64,000 nucleotides of DNA from positions 62,001-126,000 of the forward strand of contig DATHMK010000050.1 of NCBI GenBank assembly GCA_035487155.1, in the 5' to 3' direction. The stretch comes from DAIDKA01 sp035487155. Its GTDB lineage: Bacteria; Pseudomonadota; Gammaproteobacteria; Steroidobacterales; Steroidobacteraceae. A model generated the notes under the pieces. The model was given only the letters and a program-made list of their open reading frames with translations. It searched no databases and was not told the origin of the DNA. The translations under genes and the position numbers were made by a program. Shown in pieces: positions 8,719-16,885 of the stretch. The first letter of the stretch is position 1; each line of letters begins with the position of its first letter.

Positions 8719-10116
8719 ATGTCGGATCGGAAACCAGAAGATCACGGGACCGTACTGTCGGTTCGCGGCAGCGTGATTGACGTCCACTTCGATCGTGACC
8801 TACCGGCCATCAATAATCTGCTGCGCGCGGGTGATCGGTCCCAGATCCAGATCGAGGTCTGGGCGCAGCTGGATGCGAATCGCATCCGCGGTATTGCCAT
8901 GACTTCCGCGCAGGGCCTGGCACGAGGTGCCGGGGTCGAAGATACCGGGGGACCGCTCAAGGTTCCGGTCGGCAAGTCCATTCGCTCCCGGATGTTCAAC
9001 GTGTTCGGCCGGACTCTTGACGGTGGTGGCGAACTCACCGGGGTCGAGTACCGATCCATCCACCGATCGCCGCCGGCGCTGGCGGAACGAACCACCCAGA
9101 GCGAGATCTTCGAAACCGGTATCAAGGCCATCGATGTGCTGATGCCACTTGAGCGTGGCGGCAAGGCGGGACTGTTCGGGGGCGCCGGGGTGGGAAAAAC
9201 CGTGCTACTGACCGAAATGATCCACAACATGATCGGGCACCATGACGGTGTCAGTTTGTTCTGTGGTATCGGCGAGCGCTGCCGCGAGGGTGAAGAGCTG
9301 TATCGGGAGATGCAGGAAGCCGGCGTACTGCCCAACATGGTGATGGTCTTCGGTCAGATGAATGAGCTGCCGGGCAGCCGCTTCCGCGTCGGTCACACGG
9401 CACTGACCATGGCGGAGTATTTTCGGGACGACGAGCATCGGGACGTGCTGCTGCTGATCGATAATATCTTCCGGTTCGTGCAGGCCGGCTCGGAGGTCTC
9501 GGGACTCATGGGCCGCATGCCCTCCCGCTTGGGCTACCAGCCCACCATGGGCACCGAGCTGTCCGCGCTCGAGGAGCGCATCGCGAACACCAAGGGCGGC
9601 GCCATTACCGCCATCCAGGCCGTCTATGTGCCGGCAGATGACTTCACCGACCCGGCCGCAGTACACATCTTCTCCCATCTTTCCGCGACCGTCGTACTTT
9701 CGCGTCAGCGGGCCAGCGCCGGGCTCTTTCCGGCGGTGGATCCCCTGCAATCAGGCTCCAAGATGCTCACGCCGGGCATCGCCGGCGACCGGCACTACCA
9801 CCTTGCGCAGCAGATCCGCCGCACCTTTGCCCAGTACGCGCAGCTCAAGGACATCATCGCCATGCTCGGTATCGAGCAGCTCTCACAGGAGGACCGCAAC
9901 GTGGTGGGACGCGCCCGCCGCCTGGAGCGGTTCCTGACGCAGCCCTTTTTCGCAACCAGACAATTTAGCGGCCTGCCCGGTAAAACCGTCAGTCTCAAGG
10001 ATGCCCTGACGGGCTGCGAGCGGATTCTGCACGACGAATTCAAGGACGTCCCGGAAGAGGACTTGTACATGATTGGCACAATCGACGACGTCAAGCGGGC
10101 CGCGCGTGCAGCTTAA
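8719..10116 (+). CDS. atpD: N-type ATP synthase, F1 subunit beta
   Basis: Catalytic subunit of the F1 head; binds and hydrolyses or makes ATP on the cytoplasmic side. 465 residues. The P-loop GGAGVGKT (about 154-161) and catalytic GIGERCREGEELYREM are intact, as are MNELPGSR and the nucleotide-region motif LLIDNIFRFVQAG. It lacks a few residues typical of housekeeping beta subunits; for example NIFRFVQAG replaces NIFRFTQAG. It is the first gene, as in the N-ATPase order D-C-Q-R-B-E-F-A-G, rather than near the end as in housekeeping F-ATPase operons. The following gene starts inside its last codons (11 bp overlap). Confidence 0.96.
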   Translation: MSDRKPEDHGTVLSVRGSVIDVHFDRDLPAINNLLRAGDRSQIQIEVWAQLDANRIRGIAMTSAQGLARGAGVEDTGGPLKVPVGKSIRSRMFNVFGRTLDGGGELTGVEYRSIHRSPPALAERTTQSEIFETGIKAIDVLMPLERGGKAGLFGGAGVGKTVLLTEMIHNMIGHHDGVSLFCGIGERCREGEELYREMQEAGVLPNMVMVFGQMNELPGSRFRVGHTALTMAEYFRDDEHRDVLLLIDNIFRFVQAGSEVSGLMGRMPSRLGYQPTMGTELSALEERIANTKGGAITAIQAVYVPADDFTDPAAVHIFSHLSATVVLSRQRASAGLFPAVDPLQSGSKMLTPGIAGDRHYHLAQQIRRTFAQYAQLKDIIAMLGIEQLSQEDRNVVGRARRLERFLTQPFFATRQFSGLPGKTVSLKDALTGCERILHDEFKDVPEEDLYMIGTIDDVKRAARAA

Positions 10117-10495
10117 AATACTGGTGCCCTCCGGGGTGTTCGCGAGCGTCGCCAAAGTCGAACGCATCGTGGTGATGACACAGACGGGATCCTTCGGCCT
10201 GCTGCCCCACCGACTGGACTGTGCCGCGGTGCTGCCACCGGGTCTGTTCGCCTATTCAACCTCCGCCACCAACGTAGTTCATCTTGCGGTCGACGCCGGG
10301 GTGATGGTCAAGACCGGACCGGATGTTCTCGTGTGCGTGCGCCGCGTGATTGCCGGGGCGGATCTGGGACGCCTGCGCCAGGCGGTTCAGCACGAGCTGG
10401 TGAAACGGAGCGAACAGGAGAGCTCGAGCCGCAAGACATTGGCCCACCTTGAAGGCGGGCTGATCCGCGAATTCGTCAAGTTGCAACGTGCCTGA
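10106..10495 (+). CDS. atpC: N-type ATP synthase, F1 subunit epsilon
   Basis: Central-stalk subunit, 129 residues. The N-terminal beta-sandwich matches the family (LKILVPSGVF, then GSFGLLPHRLDCAAVLPPG), followed by a short C-terminal helical part. I place the start at GTG 10106, immediately before the family's first strand and overlapping atpD. An ATG at 10073 in the same frame would add 11 non-conserved residues inside atpD. It overlaps the next gene by 8 bp. Confidence 0.9.
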   Translation: MQLKILVPSGVFASVAKVERIVVMTQTGSFGLLPHRLDCAAVLPPGLFAYSTSATNVVHLAVDAGVMVKTGPDVLVCVRRVIAGADLGRLRQAVQHELVKRSEQESSSRKTLAHLEGGLIREFVKLQRA

Positions 10496-10814
10496 TCCGG
10501 ATCCAATACCACCCGCGCAACAGACCTTCAGCCGTAACGTCGGTGCACAGGAGGACCGCAAACTGCTGGCGCGCCCGGTCCGCTCACAGGTTTGGCCGGG
10601 CCTGGGCATGCTGGGACTCATTGGCTGGTCGGTGTGTTTGCCGACGTTGTTGGGAGCGTGGCTGGGTCGCTGGCTGGATGAGCGACACCCCGGTGCGCAT
10701 GCCTGGACGCTGGCGCTTCTGGTGTGCGGGTTGTGCCTCGGATGCGCGAATGCCGGACACTGGATCGGCAAGGAACAGCGCGCCATTCGCCGCGGACAGG
10801 AGTACCCGAAATGA
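10488..10814 (+). CDS. atpQ: N-ATPase accessory membrane protein AtpQ (AtpI-like)
   Basis: A 108-residue protein with two hydrophobic helices (about 38-58 and 72-90) of the AtpI-like type: GLGMLGLIGWSVCLPTLLGA, then LGRWLDERHPG. AtpI/AtpQ proteins are thought to help c-ring assembly. It starts with GTG overlapping the atpC stop and ends in an ATGA overlap with atpR, which indicates translational coupling. Its position between C and R is the standard place for atpQ in N-ATPase operons; the symbol rests on that context more than on sequence. Confidence 0.82.
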   Translation: MPDPDPIPPAQQTFSRNVGAQEDRKLLARPVRSQVWPGLGMLGLIGWSVCLPTLLGAWLGRWLDERHPGAHAWTLALLVCGLCLGCANAGHWIGKEQRAIRRGQEYPK

Positions 10815-11083
10815 CGGGCATGGGAATCCTTCTTGGAGCTTTGGCCGCTGGAATCATCCTGGGCGCAGTCTTTTTCGGCGGCCTTTGGTGGACCGTGAGC
10901 CGTGGCTTGACCACCACGGTTCCGGCCGTATGGTTCGGGCTCAGTGCACTGCTGCGGATGGCCGTTCTCGTGTGCGGCGTTTATTACTTCGCACGCTTGG
11001 GTTTGCCCAGTTTGCTCGCCGGTCTGTGCGGCGTGGTCGTGGCCCGCGGCGCCGTCAAGTACCTCACCCGCGTTGCCGTCTGA
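10811..11083 (+). CDS. atpR: N-ATPase accessory membrane protein AtpR
   Basis: A 90-residue, almost wholly hydrophobic protein with three predicted membrane helices (about 4-25, 32-55 and 58-80). This is the profile of AtpR, a subunit found only in N-ATPase operons and proposed to assist the c-ring. Arg in ALLRMAVLVCGVYY and the terminal LVARGAVKYL-type segment (here VVARGAVKYL) resemble the family. ATG 10811 lies in an ATGA overlap with the atpQ stop; a longer frame from 10724 is rejected because it would lie inside atpQ. Confidence 0.85.
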   Translation: MTGMGILLGALAAGIILGAVFFGGLWWTVSRGLTTTVPAVWFGLSALLRMAVLVCGVYYFARLGLPSLLAGLCGVVVARGAVKYLTRVAV

Positions 11084-11090
11084 GCACGTC

Positions 11091-11762
11091 ATGCGCATCA
11101 CGCCCGATCAACTCATCCTCTGGCAGTACGGCTTCATCAAGCTCAATGGGACGATTGTCACGACGTGGGGATTGATGCTGTTGCTCGCTGTTGGCGCGCA
11201 CCTCATCACCCGCAGGTTGACGAGCGATGTCATCACGTCCCGGTGGCAGGCAGCCCTCGAAATCATCATCACCGACATCGATGAGCAGATCAAAGAAGTC
11301 GGCCTGTCGAACCCTGCGCGCTATATCGCCTTCATCGGCACACTTTTCATCTTCATTTCGAGCGCCAATCTGCTCACGATCGTGCCGGGATATGTCCCTC
11401 CGACCAGCTCGCTCTCCACGACCGCGGCACTCGCCCTGTGCGTGTTCGTGGCCGTGCCCGTCTTCGGCCTGGCGCGACGCGGCTGGCGAGGCTATCTGCA
11501 CTCGTATCTGGAACCCACGGTCATCATGTTGCCGTTCAATCTGATCAGTGAACTGTCGCGTACTCTGGCGCTCGCCGTGCGCCTGTTCGGCAACATGATG
11601 AGCGGGACGATGATCATCGCGATTCTGCTGACCATCACGCCCTTCATCTTTCCTGTGGCAATGACGCTGCTGGGACTGCTGACCGGGTTGGTGCAGGCCT
11701 ACATCTTCAGCATCCTCGCAACGGTCTACATCGCCGCCGCCACCGGGGATAACAATTCCTAG
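11091..11762 (+). CDS. atpB: N-type ATP synthase, Fo subunit a
   Basis: Membrane stator subunit carrying the ion half-channels, 223 residues with five or six predicted helices. The essential Arg is in AVRLFGNMMSG (Arg164), which matches the conserved RLFGNM motif of all a subunits. TFIFISSANLLTIVPGYVPPT-like sequence in the N-terminal half and the final AYIFSILATVYIAAA are also typical. The ATG at 11091 lies 8 nt after the atpR stop. Upstream in-frame codons lie inside atpR and are not used. Confidence 0.93.
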   Translation: MRITPDQLILWQYGFIKLNGTIVTTWGLMLLLAVGAHLITRRLTSDVITSRWQAALEIIITDIDEQIKEVGLSNPARYIAFIGTLFIFISSANLLTIVPGYVPPTSSLSTTAALALCVFVAVPVFGLARRGWRGYLHSYLEPTVIMLPFNLISELSRTLALAVRLFGNMMSGTMIIAILLTITPFIFPVAMTLLGLLTGLVQAYIFSILATVYIAAATGDNNS

Positions 11763-11783
11763 CCAATTCAATCGAGGACCGCC

Positions 11784-12062
11784 ATGGACAGCATGACCCT
11801 GATCTCCATCGCCTCTACCGTCACGGCCGGCATCACCATCGGTGTGGGATGTTTCGGACCGGCCATGGGCCAGGGGCGTGCCGTCGCCACCGCCCTTAGC
11901 GCCATAGCGCAGCAGCCGGACGCCGCACCGACCATCACCCGGACGCTTTTCGTGGGCCTCGCCATGATCGAGTCGATGGCCATCTACTGCTTCGTGGTCG
12001 CGATGATCCTGCTGTTCGCCAATCCATTCTGGAACCATGTCATTGCGGCGGCGGGGAAGTAG
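11784..12062 (+). CDS. atpE: N-type ATP synthase, Fo subunit c
   Basis: Ring-forming proteolipid, 92 residues, two helices joined by the loop AQQPDAAPTITR. The first helix carries GPAMGQG (Gln30) and the second IESMAIYCF (Glu63, Ser64, Met65, Tyr68). In the Na+-binding c subunit of Ilyobacter the ion site uses Gln32, Glu65 and Ser66 side chains, with Thr67 holding a water and Tyr70 closing the site. Here Gln, Glu, Ser and Tyr are kept but Thr is replaced by Met. Na+ is therefore plausible but not certain. A good ribosome site (GAGG) sits 6 nt before the ATG. Confidence 0.95.
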   Translation: MDSMTLISIASTVTAGITIGVGCFGPAMGQGRAVATALSAIAQQPDAAPTITRTLFVGLAMIESMAIYCFVVAMILLFANPFWNHVIAAAGK

Positions 12063-12065
12063 CTC

Positions 12066-12842
12066 ATGCTCATCGACTGGTTCACCGTCGGCGCACAGGC
12101 GCTCAATTTCCTGGTTCTGGTGTGGTTGCTTCGGCGTTATCTCTATAAACCCGTGCTGGCAGCCATCGATGCGCGCGAGAGGAAGGTTGCCGCAACGATA
12201 GGGGACGCCGCGACCCAGGTGACGACGGCACAGGCTGCAAGCGCGGCGCTGCGCAAGCGCAGCGAGGAATTTGACCGCGAACGGGACGCTCTGATGCGAA
12301 AGGCGGTGGAGGAAGGCGGCGCGGAGCGCCAGCGTCTGCTCGAGGCGGCCCGCGAGGACTCCCAGCGGCTGCGCGTCACAGTGACTCAGGCGCTGGATGC
12401 AGAGCGTGCGGAACTGGAGCGGCAACTGTCGGTGCGCATGCAGGCAGAGGTGTTCGCGCTGACCCGCAAGGCCCTGTCCGATCTTGCCGGGGCGGGTCTT
12501 GAGGAGCGCGTGATCGAGGTGTTCATCGATCAGCTGCGGGAACTGCCGCAGCAGCAGAAGCTGGAGCTGGCGGGCGCCCAAGCCGTCCTGGTGCGCGGTG
12601 CCTACGATGCTTCCGCCATCGGGCGTGCCAAACTGGAGGCCGCCATACACGAGCAGTTCAATGCCCATATCGTGGTGCGTTTTCAGACCGCTCCCGAGTT
12701 GGTCTGTGGGCTCGAACTGGCGGTGAATGGAGTGAAGCTGGCCTGGAGCGTCGCGGACTATCTGTCGACGCTCGCCCAGGACGCTGCAGCCCTTGCGGCG
12801 CCGGAATTGGCGGCGCCAGAGGCGCCGGCACATGTCCACTGA
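12066..12842 (+). CDS. atpF: N-type ATP synthase, subunit b with delta-like C-terminus
   Basis: Peripheral stalk subunit, 258 residues, much longer than a usual b subunit of about 160. An N-terminal membrane helix (about 5-22, AQALNFLVLVWLLRRYLYKP) leads into a long charged coiled coil. The last 100 residues differ in character: VLVRGAYDASAIGR, then HIVVRFQTAPELVCGLELAVNG and SVADYLSTL resemble the C-terminal domain of the delta (OSCP) subunit. The operon has no separate delta gene, so this b-delta-like fusion probably replaces it, as known for N-ATPases. It overlaps atpA by 11 bp. Confidence 0.9.
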   Translation: MLIDWFTVGAQALNFLVLVWLLRRYLYKPVLAAIDARERKVAATIGDAATQVTTAQAASAALRKRSEEFDRERDALMRKAVEEGGAERQRLLEAAREDSQRLRVTVTQALDAERAELERQLSVRMQAEVFALTRKALSDLAGAGLEERVIEVFIDQLRELPQQQKLELAGAQAVLVRGAYDASAIGRAKLEAAIHEQFNAHIVVRFQTAPELVCGLELAVNGVKLAWSVADYLSTLAQDAAALAAPELAAPEAPAHVH

Positions 12843-14355
12843 CACCCTGCTTCCGGCACTCGGCCTGGCATTCGACAGCCTGCGACGGGCACGCGAAGCA
12901 TTTGTCCCGAAACTAGCCGCGCGTGAGATCGGCACGGTCACCTCGGTCTCGACGGGGATCGCGACGGTTTCTGGATTGCGCGGAGCGGGCTTCGAGGAAC
13001 TTATTCAGTTCCCGGGAGAATTATTCGGGATCGCCTTCAACCTTGATGAGCACGAAATCGGTGTGGTGCTGTTGGGAGACTACACACACGTCCAGACCGG
13101 CGATGAAGTCACCCGGACGGGCCGTGTCATGGATGTGGGAGTCGGTGAAGCGCTTCTGGGGCGGGTCATCGACCCGCTGGGCCGGCCGCTCGATCAGCTA
13201 GGCGCGCTGACTTTGCGGCAACGCCTGCCCATCGAGCGCGAGGCTAAAGCAATCATGGATCGCTCCCCGGTTACCGTGCCGCTGCAGACCGGCATCAAGG
13301 TCATCGACGCCCTGGTTCCGATTGGGCGCGGTCAGCGGGAACTGATCCTCGGAGACCGCCAGACAGGAAAGACCGCCATTGCCCTGGATACCATCCTCAA
13401 TCAGCGCAACGAAAACGTCATATGCATCTACGTCGCCATGGGCCAGCGTGCCTCCGCGGTCGCCAAGGCAGTGGCGGATCTGCGCACCCACGGGGCCATG
13501 CCCTACACCATCGTCATGGTGAGTGAGGGTAGCGATGCTCCGGGGCTGACCTATGTCGCCCCATACGCGGCTACCAGTATCGCGGAGCAGTTCATGGAGG
13601 CCGGCCACGACGTGCTGGTGGTGTACGACGACCTCACCCAGCACGCGCGTGCCTATCGTGAGATTTCACTCCTGCTGCGCCGACCGCCCGGGCGTGAGGC
13701 GTTTCCGGGCGACATCTTCTACATTCACTCGCGTCTGCTGGAGCGTTCCACACATCTGCGTCAGGAGCTTGGCGGCGGGTCCCTGACCGCCTTACCCATC
13801 ATCGAGACCGAAGCCCAGGACATTGCGGCCTACATCCCGACCAACCTGATCTCCATCACCGATGGCCAGCTCTATCTGTCGCCCACCTTGTTCGAGCTGG
13901 GGATCCTGCCGGCGATCGATGTCGCGAAATCCGTATCCCGGGTCGGGAGTGCCGCGCAGCGGGCGCCCTACCGCGCGGTTGCCGGCAAGCTGAAGCTCGC
14001 GTATTCCCAGTTCGAGGAATTGGAGGCGTTTTCGCGCTTCGGCACCCGACTCGACGAGCATACACAGCAGATCATCGGACATGGCCAACGGATCCGTGCC
14101 TGTCTCGGACAGCCGCAATTCGCGGCAGTCCCGGTGCTTGAGCAGATTGTGCTGCTGCGCTCATTGACCGGCGGCCTGCTGGATGCGATTCCCCTCGACC
14201 GGGTCGCCGCCGCCGAGGCCGCACTGCGCGCTGCGATCGCACAGATGCCCGAAGCCTTGCGCCAGCGCTTTCTGACCTGCGCAGATCCGGACACCGCCGA
14301 CAGCGCAACCGTCGCACAGATCGTCGCCGGCGCACTGGCGCCTTTCAAGCAATGA
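12832..14355 (+). CDS. atpA: N-type ATP synthase, F1 subunit alpha
   Basis: Non-catalytic nucleotide-binding subunit of the F1 head, 507 residues. The canonical P-loop GDRQTGKT (174-181) is intact, as are IDALVPIGRGQRELI, VYDDLTQHARAYR, RRPPGREAFPGDIFY and SVSRVGSAAQ, which holds the arginine finger. The ATG at 12832 lies inside the end of atpF. The TGA stop overlaps the atpG ATG (ATGA), so the two F1 subunits are translationally coupled. Confidence 0.96.
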   Translation: MSTDTLLPALGLAFDSLRRAREAFVPKLAAREIGTVTSVSTGIATVSGLRGAGFEELIQFPGELFGIAFNLDEHEIGVVLLGDYTHVQTGDEVTRTGRVMDVGVGEALLGRVIDPLGRPLDQLGALTLRQRLPIEREAKAIMDRSPVTVPLQTGIKVIDALVPIGRGQRELILGDRQTGKTAIALDTILNQRNENVICIYVAMGQRASAVAKAVADLRTHGAMPYTIVMVSEGSDAPGLTYVAPYAATSIAEQFMEAGHDVLVVYDDLTQHARAYREISLLLRRPPGREAFPGDIFYIHSRLLERSTHLRQELGGGSLTALPIIETEAQDIAAYIPTNLISITDGQLYLSPTLFELGILPAIDVAKSVSRVGSAAQRAPYRAVAGKLKLAYSQFEELEAFSRFGTRLDEHTQQIIGHGQRIRACLGQPQFAAVPVLEQIVLLRSLTGGLLDAIPLDRVAAAEAALRAAIAQMPEALRQRFLTCADPDTADSATVAQIVAGALAPFKQ

Positions 14356-15224
14356 GCGATTCGCTCGAAGGCCTGCGCCGCCAACTCAATGCCACCGAAC
14401 AATTGGGTTCAGTGGTTCGCGCGATGAAGGCCATATCCGCCTCCTGCATTGTCCAATATGACAAGGCCGTCGAAGCGCTCGGCCAATACCAGCATTCGCT
14501 TGAACTGGGCTTGAGTCTGTGTTTGGGCGAGGAGCGCCCCGTGCCGGCGGCCTCAAGCCCCGCCCTGGATATCCCATCGGGGGCCCTGGTCTTCGGTTCG
14601 GACCAGGGACTGGTCGGCCGTTTCAACGAGGTCATCGGAGAATTCGCCGCGCAGTCGCTGCACAAACTTCCCGGGCCCAAGACTGTCTGGGCGGTCGGTG
14701 AACGTGCGTGCCCGCCCCTGGAAGCGGCCGGGCTGACGGTCCGGAAGCGATTCGCAGTCCCGTGCTCGGTCGCGGCCATCACCGGGCTGGTCACGCAGCT
14801 TCAGGTCGAAATCGAGTCCTATACGGCCGAAACCCGGTATGGCGAGGTCCATGTCTTTCACAATTCGCCGCGAGCCGTCGCGCGCTACGAAGCGGCAACC
14901 CAGCGCCTGTTACCGCTGGATGCCGCCTGGTACAAGCATATCCGGCAGGTCTCGTGGCCTAACGCCCAACCGGCCGAGGTGCTGGGAGACCGAGCCACGA
15001 CTCTCACTGGCCTGATACATGAGCAATTGTTCATTTCCCTGTACCGGGCCTGCGCGGAATCCCTGGCCAGTGAGAATGTCAGCCGCCTTGCGGCGATGCA
15101 GCGCGCGGATGAAAACATCGAGAAGGTCAGGGACGATCTGCAGCGATCGCTCAATCGTCTGCGACAAAGTTCGATCGACGAAGAGCTCTTTGACGTGGTG
15201 GCTGGATTCAGCGCGCTGGCCTGA
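14352..15224 (+). CDS. atpG: N-type ATP synthase, F1 subunit gamma
   Basis: Central rotor shaft, 290 residues, and last gene of the nine-gene operon. The N-terminal helix has the family pattern (LRRQLNATEQLGSVVRAMKAIS) and the C-terminal helix ends as usual (LAAMQRADENIEKVRDDL, then RQSSIDEELFDVVAGFSAL). Overall similarity is looser than for alpha and beta, which is usual for gamma in N-ATPases. A start overlapping the atpA stop is clear. Confidence 0.92.
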   Translation: MSDSLEGLRRQLNATEQLGSVVRAMKAISASCIVQYDKAVEALGQYQHSLELGLSLCLGEERPVPAASSPALDIPSGALVFGSDQGLVGRFNEVIGEFAAQSLHKLPGPKTVWAVGERACPPLEAAGLTVRKRFAVPCSVAAITGLVTQLQVEIESYTAETRYGEVHVFHNSPRAVARYEAATQRLLPLDAAWYKHIRQVSWPNAQPAEVLGDRATTLTGLIHEQLFISLYRACAESLASENVSRLAAMQRADENIEKVRDDLQRSLNRLRQSSIDEELFDVVAGFSALA

Positions 15225-15336
15225 ACTGCACTGCAACAAACGGGACGGCAGCCCGGACTTACCTATGTACGCTACCGAACGGAATTGGGTTTATTGGCTG
15301 GTGATGCTGGGTCCCGTGAGCCGCACGGAGACTGCC

Positions 15337-15735
15337 ATGATCGACTGTGCCGGAATCTGGATTGATCATCGCAAAGCATTTGTCGTCACGCTGTCCGCGG
15401 ACGGTGAAGACACCAAGCTCATCCTATCAAGAATCGAAAAGCATCCGGAACGCAGTGTTTCAGCGCATGACCGCCAGCGGGCGCCGACCGGTGAGCTCAA
15501 CAAGTATTATCATGCCGTCATATCCACGGTATGTGGCTATGCAAACGTATTTCTCTTCGGTCCGGGTGAAGCAAAACACGAACTGCGCAAGAGAGTCCTG
15601 CAGATGAAAGTCTGTGACTTCGTGACTGCCGCCGAAGCCGCAGACAAGATGACCGATCGCGAGATCGTCGCCAAAGTCCGTGAACATTTCGGGCTCGGCG
15701 CAGTGCGTGCTCAGGCCGAGCAGCCGGCGGCCTGA
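15337..15735 (+). CDS. Conserved protein of unknown function, possibly eRF1-domain-like
   Basis: 132 residues, soluble, no signal peptide. It begins with an IWIDHRKAFVVTL strand and contains NKYYHAVISTV and VFLFGPGEAKHELRKRV, ending near DREIVAKVREHFG. This pattern (strand with WIDHRxA, then helix, then GPGEAK) recurs in small uncharacterised bacterial proteins that I associate loosely with eRF1-type Rossmann-like domains; this is a weak recollection, not a demonstrated match. GGAG at 15327-15330, 6 nt before the ATG, supports the start; an in-frame ATG at 15265 would add 24 non-conserved residues. It follows atpG by 112 bp and may belong to the same stress/energy set. Confidence 0.7.
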   Translation: MIDCAGIWIDHRKAFVVTLSADGEDTKLILSRIEKHPERSVSAHDRQRAPTGELNKYYHAVISTVCGYANVFLFGPGEAKHELRKRVLQMKVCDFVTAAEAADKMTDREIVAKVREHFGLGAVRAQAEQPAA

Positions 15736-15740
15736 ACCAA

Positions 15741-16778
15741 ATGCCGTGGCAGCGCCTGAGAATTTCGCGATTTGGCGGCCCCGAAGTCCTCCACGTGGTG
15801 GAGGAGTCAGCGATACCCGAACCGGGACCCGGGGAAGTTCGTATCAAGGTGTTGGCCGCCGGGACCGGATTCACCGATACGATGATCCGGCGCGGCCGCT
15901 ATCCGGATTTCAATGGGCCGCTGCCATTCACGCCTGGCTATGAGATCGTTGGTGTAGTGGAGCAGACAGGTGCTGGCGTCGTCGCACCACGAGTCGGCAT
16001 GTTGGTGGCGGAATTGTGTGTCGTGGGTGGCTACGCTCAATATGCGATACGCCCAGCGCGTTTTCTCGTGCCCGTCCCTGGCGACATCGATCCGGCCGAG
16101 GCGGTCTGCATTCCTCTTGCCTACCTCACCGCCTTTCAGATGCTGACTCGCTTGCGCACGCTCTCCCGCGGCGCTTCAGTTCTCGTGATTGGCGCTTCCG
16201 GGACCGTCGGTACCGCGTTGCTCGATCTCGCGCGCCACCTGGGTCTGAGGGTAATTGGCACCTCATCCGCGACGAACCTGGGAGTGATTGAACGATTCGG
16301 GGCCGCGGCCATCGACTATCGAGCGGGTGACTTCGTGACTTCAGTGCGCCAGCTGACCCCTGGCAGGGCCGGAGTTGATGTCGCGTTCGATGCGATTGGC
16401 GGCGCTCACTTCGGCCGGTCGTTTGCCTGCCTTGCGCGCGATGGCCTTCTCGTTGATTACGGGTCGCAATCGATGGCAGTAGGCCGCGAGAGTCTGGTCG
16501 CCGCCTGCCTCAGCTTGGCTCGCCTGAAGCTGTGGAACAAACTGAGCTTCGTTTTCAACGGCCGCGCCGCCACCTTCTACAGCGTCACCACCCGTCAATC
16601 GACCCACGCCGAGGATTTCAAGGCCGATATGGCAGCACTGTTTCAGTTGTTGCGCGAGGGTGCCATCAAGCCAGTTGTGATCGAACGACTGCCTCTCGCC
16701 GCAGCAAGCGAGGTCCACACCCGCATCGACCGGGGTGGGCTTGGCGGCAAGATTGTGTTGCTACCATGGTCCGCATAG
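15741..16778 (+). CDS. Zinc-free medium-chain oxidoreductase (quinone reductase-like)
   Basis: 345 residues of the MDR superfamily: a GroES-like domain (about 1-120, PGPGEVRIKVLAAGTGFTD) then a Rossmann domain with the dinucleotide motif VIGASGTVGTALLDLARHLG (about 149-168). The zinc-binding Cys/His of alcohol dehydrogenases are absent, which fits the NAD(P)H:quinone reductase/zeta-crystallin branch. It probably reduces quinones or enal/enone compounds with NADPH; the substrate cannot be read from sequence. It lies 5 bp after the unknown-function gene, so they may share a transcript. Confidence 0.88.
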   Translation: MPWQRLRISRFGGPEVLHVVEESAIPEPGPGEVRIKVLAAGTGFTDTMIRRGRYPDFNGPLPFTPGYEIVGVVEQTGAGVVAPRVGMLVAELCVVGGYAQYAIRPARFLVPVPGDIDPAEAVCIPLAYLTAFQMLTRLRTLSRGASVLVIGASGTVGTALLDLARHLGLRVIGTSSATNLGVIERFGAAAIDYRAGDFVTSVRQLTPGRAGVDVAFDAIGGAHFGRSFACLARDGLLVDYGSQSMAVGRESLVAACLSLARLKLWNKLSFVFNGRAATFYSVTTRQSTHAEDFKADMAALFQLLREGAIKPVVIERLPLAAASEVHTRIDRGGLGGKIVLLPWSA

Positions 16779-16885
16779 TCCTTTCCCGCCTACACGGCGG
16801 CTGTTGGCAGTAAGCGCGCTGGCGAACGGTGGTGGCCGAGCAGTCCGTTTAAGGTGCGAGTCCATAAACGAGACGTAAGACCACC

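Noticed and set aside
10944..11090. Upstream extension of atpB
   Set aside because: It would run inside atpR; the family match starts at 11091.
16846..16870. CGTTTA/TAAACG inverted repeat before the BON gene
   Set aside because: Six-bp arms around 13 nt are expected by chance in an intergenic region; no promoter elements line up.
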